NCBI RefSeq assembly: GCF_018476525.1 | Contig: NZ_JAHCST010000022.1 | Coordinates: 1 to 64,000 of the forward strand | Direction of reading: 5' to 3' | Origin: Acrocarpospora catenulata | GTDB taxonomy: Bacteria; Actinomycetota; Actinomycetes; Streptosporangiales; Streptosporangiaceae | Length of the DNA: 64,000 nucleotides | Shown here: piece after piece, positions 34,554 through 42,334 of the stretch | Numbering within the stretch: the first letter of the stretch is position 1 | Layout of the letters: each line of letters begins with the position of its first letter | The notes under the pieces: model-generated | Database searches by the model: none | The model's input: the letters and a program-made list of their open reading frames with translations, nothing else | What the model was told of the DNA's origin: nothing | Position numbers and translations under genes: made by a program

Positions 34554-35412
34554 GGCGCCGAACCGGCTGAACGAGCAGATCGCCGGTCTGGACGCGCTGG
34601 AGATCCAGACCGAACGCAAGCGCGGCGTGCTCCAGCTGTTCTGGGGCCGCCTGTGGCCGATGCTGCTCGCGGTCGCGATCGTCCTGGCCATCTGGGAGGG
34701 CGTGGTCCGGGCCGGCTTCTGGCCGGAGTACGTCTTCGCCGGGCCGATCACCTCCCTCCAGGAGCTGGGGAACCGGCTGGGCACCGCCGAGTTCTGGCAC
34801 GCCATCGCGACCACGATGCGCCGCGGCCTGAGCGGTTTCGCGCTGGCCATCCTGGTCGGCGTGCTGATCGGCGCGGCCGTCTCCCGGGTCCGGCTGCTGC
34901 GGGCCGCGTTCGGCTCCCTGATCACCGGTCTGCAGACGATGCCGTCCATCGCCTGGTTCCCGCTGGCCATCCTGCTCTTCGGGCTGACCGAGAGCGCGAT
35001 CACCTTCGTGGTGGTGATCGGCGCGGCGCCGTCCATCGCGAACGGCCTGATCTCGGGCGTGGACTACACGCCGCCCATCCTGCTGCGCGCCGGGCACGTG
35101 CTCGGCCTGCGGCGGCTGGCGCTCTACCGGCACCTGATCCTGCCTGCCTCGCTCCCGTCGTTCCTGGCGGGCCTCAAGCAGGGCTGGGCGTTCGCCTGGC
35201 GGTCCCTGATGGCGGGCGAGATCCTGGTGATCATCGCCAACCAGCCGTCGCTGGGCGAGCAGCTGCACTACGCGCGGGAGCTGGCGGACTCGGCCCGGCT
35301 GCTGGCCACCATGATCGTCATTCTGGTCATCGGGGTGCTGGTGGACGTGCTCTTCGGGGTGGCCGACAGCGCCCTGCGCCAGCGGTGGGGCCTGGACCAG
35401 CGGATCGGATGA
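34543..35412 (+). CDS. ABC transporter permease, SsuC/TauC type
   Basis: A 289-residue membrane protein with six helices. It carries the SsuC-type features TTMRRGLSGFALAILVGVLIG and LQTMPSIAWFPLAILLFGL. The EAA loop region is AGHVLGLRRLALYRHLILPASLPSFLAGLKQGWAFAWRSLMAGE. The motif WRSLMAGE is the standard coupling end of this permease class. It is preceded by AAGGAGG in the 3' part of the ATPase gene, overlapping it by 11 nt. The Rrf2 gene follows after only 6 nt. Confidence 0.9.
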   Translation: MAVEAPNRLNEQIAGLDALEIQTERKRGVLQLFWGRLWPMLLAVAIVLAIWEGVVRAGFWPEYVFAGPITSLQELGNRLGTAEFWHAIATTMRRGLSGFALAILVGVLIGAAVSRVRLLRAAFGSLITGLQTMPSIAWFPLAILLFGLTESAITFVVVIGAAPSIANGLISGVDYTPPILLRAGHVLGLRRLALYRHLILPASLPSFLAGLKQGWAFAWRSLMAGEILVIIANQPSLGEQLHYARELADSARLLATMIVILVIGVLVDVLFGVADSALRQRWGLDQRIG

Positions 35413-35418
35413 CAGCAG

Positions 35419-35817
35419 GTGCGCCTGTCGGCCCGCACCCAGTACGCGCTGCGCGCGGCGGTGGAACTCGCGGCCGCGCCCGGCGCTCCGGTCCCCGCGG
35501 AGCGCATCTCCGCCGCGCAGCGCATTCCCCGCCGGTTCCTGGACAACATCCTGCTCCAGCTGCGCCGGGCCGGGCTGATCAACAGTCAGCGCGGCCCGGA
35601 CGGCGGCTACTGGCTGGCCCGCCCCGCCGGTGAGATCACCCTGGCCGACGTCATCCTGGTCATCGAGGGCGTGCCGCAGCGGAACGAACCCTTCCCCGGC
35701 GCCTCGGAACCCCTGGAAAAGGTCTGGTCGGCCCTGCGTGAGCACCAGGACGGCGTGCTCGCGGAGATCACGCTGGCCCATGTGGTGAGCGGCTCGTTGC
35801 CGGATCTGTCACGCTGA
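35419..35817 (+). CDS. Rrf2-family transcriptional regulator without cluster cysteines
   Basis: A 132-residue Rrf2 protein starting at GTG 35419 with AGCAGG just upstream. The winged-helix part is clear: LSARTQYALRAAVELA, ERISAAQRIPRRFLDNILLQLRRAGLINSQRGPDGGYWLARP. IscR, NsrR and RirA use three cysteines in the C-terminal half to hold an iron-sulfur cluster; this protein has no cysteine at all, so it cannot sense that way. The cysteine-free type includes CymR, which acts with CysK to report sulfur status. As the last gene of the operon it probably regulates that operon through the inverted repeat at 32647-32679. Confidence 0.88.
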   Translation: MRLSARTQYALRAAVELAAAPGAPVPAERISAAQRIPRRFLDNILLQLRRAGLINSQRGPDGGYWLARPAGEITLADVILVIEGVPQRNEPFPGASEPLEKVWSALREHQDGVLAEITLAHVVSGSLPDLSR

Positions 35818-35999
35818 CGAACGAGAAAGGCGTGATCTGAACAGCCGCGGCGGTGAGCCGCCCGGTTGGCGGTTATGCGGCGGGCTGTGGAAGGGGTTTC
35901 TCGTTTAAATGACGGACTGACCAGTTGGTCCCGTACGCCCCTCTAGTTATGGAAGACTCCCCATCCAGTGGTATTTGCCAGCATGCAGAGGCAGGCGTG

Positions 36000-37520
36000 A
36001 TGGGAACTCCGGGTCAGCTGATCGTCAAGCGATATCGGCTGGTACGGGCGCTTGGTCAAGGTAGCACGGGCATCGTCTGGGAAGGCCACGACACCCTGCT
36101 GGACCGCACGGTGGCCATTCGCGAGGTGCTGCTCCCCACCGGGCTGCGGGAGAACCGCCGCCTGGCGCTGACCCAGCGGGTCGCTCGGGAGGTCCGCCAG
36201 GCCGAACGCCTCCGGCACCCCAACGTCGCCGCCGTCTACGACGTGGCCGAGGAGGACGGCCGGCCGTGGATCGTCATGGAGCTGTGCCGCTCCCGGTCGC
36301 TGGACGGCATCGTGGCCAGCGACGGCCCGCTGGCCCCCGGACGCGCCGCGGTCATCGCCCGCCAGGTCCTGGCCGCGCTCACCGTCGCGCACGCCGCCGG
36401 TGTCCGGCACGGCGACGTACGGCCGGCCAACATCCTGATCGGGCATGACGGGCGGGTGCTGCTGGCCGATTTCGGGGTGAGCACACTGGCCGCCGACGCG
36501 GCGTTCACCCCGCCGGACCGTTCCCCCGCGCACGGCGAGGCCGCCAGCGCCACCCGGAGCGCCGCGGCCTTCCTCGCGCCCGAACGGACGAGCGGCGAAG
36601 GCCCCAGGGACGCCTCCGACCTGTGGTCACTGGGGGCCAGCCTCTACCTGGCCGTCACCGGGCGGCCGCCGTTGGCGCTCAGGTCGGCCGGCAAGCCAGG
36701 GCAGCCGGCGAGTGGACCCGACGTGTCCGCCGCGCCGGAGGCGCTCCGGCCGGTGCTGACGGGGCTGCTGGCGCGGGACCCGAAACGGCGGCTGGCCCCG
36801 GACGCGGCCGACCGCATGCTGGCCGAGTTCGAGCCGCCCCCGCCGCCACCCGAGGTGAAGCCGCGCCGGGGCAGGGCCCGGCTGATCGCGGTGGGCGCGG
36901 CTGCAGTGCTGCTGGCCGGCGCGGTGGGCGGGTGGGCGCTGTTCCGCCCGGAGCCCGCGGTCACCGAGGCCCGCGCGGAGGTCACGGCCACTCCGGCGCC
37001 GGCGTCCTTGTCCTCGGCGTCTCCCTCGCCGAGCCCGGTCAACGCGACCCGGCTCCGGCTGGCCTGGTACGAGGCGCCGACCGGTTGGCGGGCGGCGGTG
37101 CCCAGGAAGTGGAGACTGGAACGGACCGAGTACTCCCTCTGGTGGCTGGACCCGGACGGGCGCGCCCAGCTGAACGTGGAGGTCACCAACCAGAGCGGCA
37201 CCGATCCCCTGGGAGCGTTACACGAGGCCGAGGCGATCCTCTACCCCAACGTCAAGAACTACGAGAAACTACGGCTCCGCTCCGTCAGCTCCAAACACGG
37301 CACCGCGGCCGACTGGGAATTCACCTGGCTCCAGCAGAAGACCTCGGTGGACACCCACCTGGTGAAGGGCGTCTACTACCACCAGTACCGGCGGGTCATC
37401 TCCACCGGTACGACCACCAGCGTGCTCACCTGGACCACGATGGCCGACGACTGGGATCGCCTGCGCCCCACCCTGATCCGCGTCTTCCGCATGTACGAAC
37501 CGCCGAAGGACCCCGCCTAG
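36000..37520 (+). CDS. Membrane-anchored serine/threonine protein kinase with substituted lysines
   Basis: A 506-residue PknB-like protein with a kinase domain at about 11-285, a transmembrane helix near 296-317 and an external domain of about 190 residues (WYEAPTGWRAAVPRKW onward). The glycine loop GQGSTGIVWEG, the alphaC Glu in REVRQAERL, the catalytic Asp139 with Asn144, and DFG (157-159) are present. The ATP-binding lysine of the VAxK motif is Arg41 (VAIREV), and the catalytic loop reads HGDVRPAN, with Arg141 for the usual lysine. Activity may therefore be reduced or altered. ATG 36000 is chosen near the domain start; an ATG at 35949 is possible. Confidence 0.85.
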   Translation: MGTPGQLIVKRYRLVRALGQGSTGIVWEGHDTLLDRTVAIREVLLPTGLRENRRLALTQRVAREVRQAERLRHPNVAAVYDVAEEDGRPWIVMELCRSRSLDGIVASDGPLAPGRAAVIARQVLAALTVAHAAGVRHGDVRPANILIGHDGRVLLADFGVSTLAADAAFTPPDRSPAHGEAASATRSAAAFLAPERTSGEGPRDASDLWSLGASLYLAVTGRPPLALRSAGKPGQPASGPDVSAAPEALRPVLTGLLARDPKRRLAPDAADRMLAEFEPPPPPPEVKPRRGRARLIAVGAAAVLLAGAVGGWALFRPEPAVTEARAEVTATPAPASLSSASPSPSPVNATRLRLAWYEAPTGWRAAVPRKWRLERTEYSLWWLDPDGRAQLNVEVTNQSGTDPLGALHEAEAILYPNVKNYEKLRLRSVSSKHGTAADWEFTWLQQKTSVDTHLVKGVYYHQYRRVISTGTTTSVLTWTTMADDWDRLRPTLIRVFRMYEPPKDPA

Positions 37521-37559
37521 GAACGCTCCCGGCGAGGCTCTCGGCATCGACCCTCTGAG

Positions 37560-38050
37560 GCGTCACCGCCTCCGCTGTTACCGCCTGCGACGTTCCACGA
37601 GTGGTGCCGCCGCGTTGCTGCTGCGGCGTTCCAACGAGTGGTGTCGCCGCTGTGCTGCCGCGTGCGGCGTTCCTATCGGTGTCGCCGCCTGTGGCGTCGC
37701 TGCTTGTGGTGCTGTCGCCGCTGTGTTGCCGCCTGCGGCGTTCCATCGTCGTGCCGCCTGCGGCGTTCCCATAGGTGTTGCCGCCTGTGGCGTCGCTGCT
37801 TGTGGCGCTATTGCCGCTGTGTTGCCGCCTGCTGGCGTTCCACGAGTGGTGTCGCCGCCTGTGTTACCGCCTGCGGCGTCCCAACGAGTGGTGACGCCGC
37901 GTGTTGCTGCTGCGGCGTTCCAACGAGTGGTGTCGCCGCTGTGTTGCCGCGTGCGGCGTTCCTATCGGTGTCGCCGCCTGTGGCGTTGCTGCTTGTGGTG
38001 CTGTCGCCGGTGGCGTCGTCACCGGCGGCTGCCGCCGGTGGTGCTGCGCT
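37560..38050. repeat. GC-rich direct-repeat region including a 106-bp near-perfect duplication
   Basis: About 490 bp built from variants of short motifs such as GCGGCGTTCC, CGAGTGGTG, GTCGCCGC and GCCTGTGGCGTCGCTGCTTGTGG. Segment 37615-37720 recurs at 37904-38009 (offset 289) with only about two differences. Partial third copies lie between. Both strands have long open frames, but they encode Cys/Arg or Ala/Thr/Pro/His-rich low-complexity strings with no known domain, so I read this as DNA repeats and not a gene. The region begins 40 nt after the kinase stop. No coding feature is supported from 37521 to 38087. Confidence 0.75.
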
Positions 38051-38087
38051 GTGGCGTTTCTTTGTGAGTGATTCGTGGATCGGCTGT

Positions 38088-38591
38088 TCACCTGGGCGGG
38101 CCGCGGCCTCCGGGGACCCGCGCCGCGGCGGCGGCCCGGGCGACTGTTGTCCGCTGTTGTGGCCGGGACAGTTCGGTACGGGTGACCGTGGGGTCCATGG
38201 CCGCGTATCCCTGACCGGGGGCCTGGGTCTGGCCGTGCCAGGTTTCGAGCTTGCTGAAGTCCGTGAGTGTGATGGGCGTGGAGACCGGGTTATGGCAACT
38301 GTGGTCAGGTGCCCCGCTGAAGGCCCCCTCGTACCAGATGGAGGATCTCAGGGGTGTCGCTCTGCGTGGCATCATCACCAGCACCTGGCCGGAAGACCGG
38401 GCTTCGCCGGCGAGACGCACCGGGCTGGCGACGGCCGCCGGGCGTTGCCACGCGTACGCGTCGGGCGCCGCCAACACGGGCAGCACGATGGCCGCGCAGA
38501 AGGTCAGCGCGAGGGCCACGGCCGCCACCGTGGCCTGTCTGGCTGCCGAAACGGTGCGCCGACACCGATCGGCCAATGCCATTACCGACAT
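38088..38591 (-). CDS. Putative secreted protein of unknown function
   Basis: A 167-residue predicted protein not recognised as any family. A basic N-terminus (DRCRRTVSAARQ) precedes a hydrophobic helix (about 20-40) and a signal-peptidase-like site after DAYA. The mature part is about 120 residues, ending in a basic Gly/Pro/Arg tail. Two cysteines lie outside or near the membrane. ATG 38591 is preferred because GGGGA lies about 7 nt upstream. The last residues run up to the repeat region. It might be co-transcribed with the weak gene upstream, whose frame overlaps its start by 10 nt. Coding is plausible but unproven. Confidence 0.5.
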   Translation of the reverse strand: MSVMALADRCRRTVSAARQATVAAVALALTFCAAIVLPVLAAPDAYAWQRPAAVASPVRLAGEARSSGQVLVMMPRRATPLRSSIWYEGAFSGAPDHSCHNPVSTPITLTDFSKLETWHGQTQAPGQGYAAMDPTVTRTELSRPQQRTTVARAAAAARVPGGRGPPR

Positions 38592-39127
38592 GGACAATCC
38601 CCTATCAACAAACAACGCATTTCGTTATGGGGGGATTTGTTGAGCAGGAAGCTCTCACGGGCTTTGATGCCCGGGGTTATTGCTGTTAAACCTGAGACCG
38701 AGATAACTCGCGAGATTTTTTCGGGAGGCGGCGCACGGCATCGGAACGGCAATTCCCATCCAAATGAATAACCCTCGAAAATCCGCATGACCGCGCGATA
38801 GGCCGGGATTTCCGGAGTGGTCGGTGGATGTCGCTCTGATGTCGTTGAAAGCGCTGGTTCCCGCTCCGAAACCACCGAAGCCTCAGAACCTGTCGTAGCG
38901 TTCGAAGCTGCCGTAACGTTCGAAGCGTTCGAAGCTGGCTTAGCGTTCGAAGCTACCGAAGCGTTCGAAGCGGACATAGCCTTACCAGGCACAACGTCTT
39001 CGTAGCATTCCACATGCTTAGGGGAAACCCTGCGACCGAGCCCAAACAGACCAAGCAGGAAGGACAGGAGCCCAAGCAGGAGGCGCTTAACCCCCCAACC
39101 GGCCTGAACGTTGCAGAATCGGTACAC
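38582..39127 (-). CDS. Possible small membrane protein with Ala-Ser-Asn repeats
   Basis: A 181-residue open frame starting at GTG 39127, 3 nt after GGGGGA. The N-terminal part has a leucine-rich helix (RLLLGLLSFLLGLFGLGRR). A low-complexity stretch SASNASVASNAKPASNASNV then Ser/Thr/Pro-rich sequence follows, as in wall-spanning stalks. The stretch arises from 9-bp DNA repeats in frame. The C-terminal third looks unlike any protein and reads through the likely promoter of the next gene, so the real end or the whole gene is doubtful. No family recognised. Confidence 0.3.
   Translation of the reverse strand: MYRFCNVQAGWGVKRLLLGLLSFLLGLFGLGRRVSPKHVECYEDVVPGKAMSASNASVASNAKPASNASNVTAASNATTGSEASVVSEREPALSTTSERHPPTTPEIPAYRAVMRIFEGYSFGWELPFRCRAPPPEKISRVISVSGLTAITPGIKARESFLLNKSPHNEMRCLLIGDCPCR
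38901..38969. repeat. TTCGAA array with 9-bp periodicity
   Basis: The palindrome TTCGAA occurs five times, starting at 38901, 38919, 38928, 38946 and 38964; the spacings are 18, 9, 18 and 18. The wider unit is close to GCGTTCGAAGC. Because 9 is a multiple of 3, the array can be read as Ala-Ser-Asn repeats on the minus strand. It could equally be a set of protein-binding sites. Confidence 0.7.
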
Positions 39128-39492
39128 AATTCCCCCTAATCAACGACGGCCAATTCGGGGGCGAGGTCGGCGACCTCAATCGGCTGACGTATTTCGACAG
39201 CCCCGAACCTACCCCCGCCCCCAACCACAAAACCTCGAAGAACCAGGAAGAATAAACATCCACTCTCATCCACGAACGCACCTTCACCCCCATTCCCGCC
39301 CCCCGTTTTCACGAATTTCCCCCGTTTCACATCCAGACCCCACTGGGCGAATTTCGACGATCTGATCCCCCACACACAACTCCCCGCACACGGGCAAAAG
39401 ACCCACCCGAACCAAGGGGGCCACGAGAAGGAGTCACTGGAAGGGAGTCACGAGCCACACGGACCAAGGGGCCAACAAGTCAACGGGCAAGG

Positions 39493-39537
39493 GGCCACGG
39501 GCCACCGGCCACCGGCCACGGACCACGGACCACGGAC
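39493..39537. repeat. Heptamer tandem repeat
   Basis: Six consecutive 7-bp units of the form GGCCACS or GACCACG, plus a partial unit. It lies in the 39128-40815 stretch, which contains no gene I can support. The part from 39128 to 39490 is less GC-rich and shows one 79-residue minus-strand open frame (39136-39375) of unknown quality. Confidence 0.7.
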
Positions 39538-39639
39538 AAGAGGTTCTCCTTGCGAAGCCCCCGCGAGTGCGCGCCGGTGCCTGGACTAACGGAGCGCCGG
39601 GAGCACAGCGACCAGAACGGAGGAGGGAAGGCACCGGAC

Positions 39640-40600
39640 GAGACGGTCGGCTATCGTTCCGGCGCACTAAAGGCTGGTTACCGTGGGACTCCCACCCACC
39701 CTTCTCGACCTTCGGTCGCAGACCCGGCTCCGCCGGGACCGTCCGCTTCCGTCCCGGCACACGCAGGCTGGGTGCCGCCGTCGGCCAGGCTGCCACCGTA
39801 GGGGTTGCCGAACATGCTCGAACTGGAGGGCCGTGGCATGCTCGGCCCGCCCCGCGAGAACCCGCTGCACGGGACCATCGACTGCTGTCCCGGCACACGC
39901 AGGCTGGGTGCCGCCGTCGGCCAGGCTGCCACCGTAGGGGTTGCCGAGGATGCTCGAACTGGAGGGCCGCGGCGTGCTCGGCCCGCCCCGCGAGAACCCG
40001 CTGCGCGGGACCATCGACTGCCGTCCCGGCACACGAAAGACTGATTGTCGTAGAACTCCCACCCACCTGGGATGACCCTCAGTCAGACCCGGCTCCACCG
40101 GGACGGTCGGCCACTACCCCGACACACAAAGGCTGGTTACCGTGGGACTCCCACCCACCCACCCTTCTCGACCTTCGGTCGCAGACCCGGCTCCGCCGGG
40201 ACCGTCCGCTTCCGTCCCGGCACACGCAAACTGGGTACCGCCGTCGGCCAGGCTGCCACCGTAGGGGTTGCCGAACATGCTCGAACTGGAGGGCCGTGGC
40301 ATGCTCGGCCCGCCCCGCGAGAACCCGCTGCGCGGGACCGCCGACTGCCGTCCCGGCACACGAAAGACTGATTGTCGTAGAACTCCCACCACCCTCTTGA
40401 ACCCTTCGGGTCCGAACCCGGGGTCCGGCGGGAGAGGTCGGCAGCCGTCCAGCACGCGAAAGATTGGTCGCCGTGGGACACCCACCCACCCTGGATGACC
40501 TTCAGTCGGACCCGGCTCCGCCAGGACGGTCGGCCACCACCTCGACGCACAAAGGCTGATTGCCGTGGGGCCCTCACCCTCTAAGCGCGTTCACCGGGCG
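39640..40600. repeat. Degenerate hairpin-rich repeat array
   Basis: Nearly 1 kb of diverged direct repeats. A 229-bp segment (39670-39898) recurs at 40129-40361 with a 4-nt insertion and few changes. A 111-bp core occurs three times (39758-39868, 39894-40004, 40221-40331). Shorter units of about 90-100 bp fill the rest to about 40580. Most units carry up to three small stem-loops: GACCTTCGGTC, CCCGGCTCCGCCGGG and GTGGGACTCCCAC, the last followed by CCACCC. Long open frames exist on both strands but give Arg/Pro/Gly-rich strings with no domain. Confidence 0.8.
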
Positions 40601-40613
40601 GGTCTCCCCGACT

Positions 40614-40636
40614 CCAGGAGGCGGCCAACCTCCTGG
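40614..40636. other. Hairpin at the end of the repeat array
   Basis: CCAGGAGG (40614-40621) and CCTCCTGG (40629-40636) form a perfect 8-bp stem with a 7-nt loop. It lies between two copies of a TCTAAGCGC motif (near 40580 and 40648), the last recognisable traces of the array. Confidence 0.5.
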
Positions 40637-40717
40637 CCTTCACCTTCTAAGCGCACTCGCCGGGACCCGAAGCGTCGCTATGTCATGGGAAATACCGGAA
40701 CCTGCGACGCACTCGCC

Positions 40718-40734
40718 GCGATGCGCAGCATCGC
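40718..40734. other. Hairpin upstream of the ParA-like ATPase gene
   Basis: GCGATGC (40718-40724) and GCATCGC (40728-40734) form a 7-bp stem with a 3-nt loop, about 80-100 nt before the ATPase start. It could be a leader hairpin or operator. Confidence 0.4.
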
Positions 40735-40815
40735 TATGACACAGCGCCGCCATGGAGCACTATGATGAGCGGCGACATTGGAAACCGTTTTCAAGTTCAG
40801 TTGGGGAGGACGACC

Positions 40816-41757
40816 GTGCGGGTGGCGTTTGTCGGCAAGGGCGGGAGCGGGAAGACGACGATGTCGTCGCTGTTCGCGCGGTACGCGGCGCGGCGGGGCC
40901 GGGTGGTGGCCATCGACGCCGACATCAACCAGCATCTGGGGCTCGCGCTGGGTATCGAGACCATCCCGCCGCCGATGGGCGCAAGGCTGACTGATATCAA
41001 GGAGTATCTACGGGGCGACAATCCGCGGATCACCTCTGCGGCGGCGATGGTGAAGACCACGCCCCCAGGCCGGGGGTCCCGGCAGCCCACCATCGACGAC
41101 CGCTTCTTCTTGGAGAACTTCGCCGTCGCGGATGGCGAGCTGCACCTGATGGCCACCGGCCCGTTCAGTGAGGACGACCTCGGGGTGGCCTGTTACCACT
41201 CCAAGGTGGGCGCGGCGGAGATGTACCTCAACCACCTGGTGGACGGCCCGGGCGAGTACGTCGTGGTGGACATGACCGCCGGCGCGGACTCCTTCGCCTC
41301 GGGCCTGTTCACCCGCTTCGACCTGACCTTCCTGGTGGCCGAGCCCACCCGCCAGGGCATCGGCGTCTACGAGCAGTACCGGGAGTACGCGGCGGGCTTC
41401 GACGTCCCGCTCGCGGTGATCGGCAACAAGGTCCAGAGCCCGGGCGACGAGGCGTTCCTGCGCGCCCACACCGGCGACGCGCTGCTCACCACGATGACCC
41501 ACTCGCCGGCGGTGCGCGCGATGGAACAGGGCCACCCCTTCACCCTCGCCGACCTCGAACCCGGCAACCTGGCCGCCCTGGCCACCATGCTGGACCGCCT
41601 CGACGCCCAGCCCAAGGACTGGGCCAGGTTCGGCCGCCAGACCGCCGAGTTCCACCTTCGCAACGCCAGGGCCTGGGCCAACCGCGCCACCGGCGCCGAC
41701 CTGAGCCACCAGATCGACCCCGACTTCGTCTACGGCACCATCCCCGCCCAAATCTGA
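40816..41757 (+). CDS. ParA/CooC-like P-loop ATPase
   Basis: A 313-residue deviant-Walker ATPase. It begins VRVAFVGKGGSGKTT (P-loop 7-15 with the second lysine of the MinD/ParA/CooC group). VAIDADIN and YVVVDMTAGADSF are switch/Walker B regions, followed by LVAEPTRQGIGVYEQY and VIGNKV, where the base-recognition loop lies. CooC-type members insert metal into enzymes; ParA-type members segregate DNA. The task of this subfamily is not known. GTG 40816 with GGAGG at 7 nt matches where relatives start, but ATG 40762, also preceded by GGAG, would add 18 residues. A small conserved gene follows 92 nt downstream. Confidence 0.85.
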   Translation: MRVAFVGKGGSGKTTMSSLFARYAARRGRVVAIDADINQHLGLALGIETIPPPMGARLTDIKEYLRGDNPRITSAAAMVKTTPPGRGSRQPTIDDRFFLENFAVADGELHLMATGPFSEDDLGVACYHSKVGAAEMYLNHLVDGPGEYVVVDMTAGADSFASGLFTRFDLTFLVAEPTRQGIGVYEQYREYAAGFDVPLAVIGNKVQSPGDEAFLRAHTGDALLTTMTHSPAVRAMEQGHPFTLADLEPGNLAALATMLDRLDAQPKDWARFGRQTAEFHLRNARAWANRATGADLSHQIDPDFVYGTIPAQI

Positions 41758-41849
41758 CGCCCCCGACACAGCTGTATCGCCTCACCGATAGGTGGAGGCG
41801 CACATCGGCCCGGCATACCGTCAGGGTCGATCTCTTGAGAGGAGAGCAC

Positions 41850-42236
41850 ATGTCGCTGACCGTTCCGAACGAGCTCCTTGACCGGGCCAGGGCCGGCGAG
41901 GTGGACGACGCGGCCTTCGTGGCCTGCGTCCGCGACTCGCTGCCGTACGCCTGGTCGGTGATCAGCGGTCTGGTCGAGCAGCGGGCCGCCACCGGGAGCG
42001 AGTCCGCCGAGAACCTGGTGCCGCCCCCGGACGAGCAGGCCCGTGGCCAGCTGCTCCGCTGCCTGGCCAGCGACGCCATGCGCGCCGCGCTGGAGCGCCA
42101 CTTCGGCGTCCGCCTGGCCTTCCAGAACTGCCACAAGGTGGCCGTCTTCACCCCTGAGGCGACCGAGGCGCTGGCCGTGTTCACCAGCCCGCGCGCCCAG
42201 CTGCTCAACCAGAGCCCGGACCTGGTCGACTGCTAG
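41850..42236 (+). CDS. Small conserved actinobacterial protein (SCO5389-like)
   Basis: A 128-residue soluble protein. It resembles a small actinobacterial family that I associate with the name SCO5389, found beside a ParA-like ATPase in Streptomyces; that recollection is not certain. It is mostly helical in the first 95 residues (LLDRARAGEVDDAAFVACVRDSLPYAWSVISGL) and ends with VFTPEATEALAVFTSPRAQLLNQSP. No catalytic motif is evident. ATG 41850 follows GAGAGGAG by 6 nt. The last codons are part of a 41-bp tandem duplication that extends past the stop. Confidence 0.8.
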   Translation: MSLTVPNELLDRARAGEVDDAAFVACVRDSLPYAWSVISGLVEQRAATGSESAENLVPPPDEQARGQLLRCLASDAMRAALERHFGVRLAFQNCHKVAVFTPEATEALAVFTSPRAQLLNQSPDLVDC

Positions 42237-42310
42237 ACGAAGGAGCTAGACCACCGATCTACCTGGTCGACTGCTAGACGAAGGGGCTGGACGACCGATC
42301 TACCTGGTCG
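42221..42310. repeat. 41-bp tandem repeat spanning a gene end and its terminator
   Basis: Copy 1 (42221-42261) includes the last five codons and stop of the small gene. Copy 2 (42262-42302) follows directly with three base differences. A third partial copy starts at 42303. Copy 2 plus the partial copy form the terminator stem, so the duplication created a second, improved hairpin. Confidence 0.9.
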
Positions 42311-42319
42311 TCCAGCCCC
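42283..42319. terminator. Strong hairpin terminator, probably bidirectional
   Basis: A perfect 14-bp stem (42283-42296 with 42306-42319, beginning GGGGCTGG) and a 9-nt loop, located between the convergent ends of the small conserved gene and rnhB. No T-run follows, as is usual in this GC range. Confidence 0.8.
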
Positions 42320-42334
42320 CAGAAAGCCGACGGC

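Noticed and set aside
37560-38050. Diversity-generating retroelement variable/template repeat
   Set aside because: The two 106-bp copies differ at about two positions without an adenine bias, and there is no reverse transcriptase in the window.
37615-38771. Long plus-strand open frames rich in Cys, Arg and Trp across the repeat tract
   Set aside because: They exist only because the repeats lack stops in GC-rich sequence; composition is not protein-like, there is no ribosome site and no domain.
39567-40577. Open frames of 100-280 codons on both strands in the hairpin array
   Set aside because: Both strands and several frames are open at once and repeat the same nonsense strings; no start signals or domains. 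Treated as DNA repeats.
39640-40600. CRISPR array
   Set aside because: Repeat units are about 90-230 bp and diverged, spacers are not unique, and no cas genes are nearby.
36000-40760. Integrated mobile element carrying the repeats
   Set aside because: No integrase, transposase, terminal inverted repeats or target-site duplication could be found at the borders.
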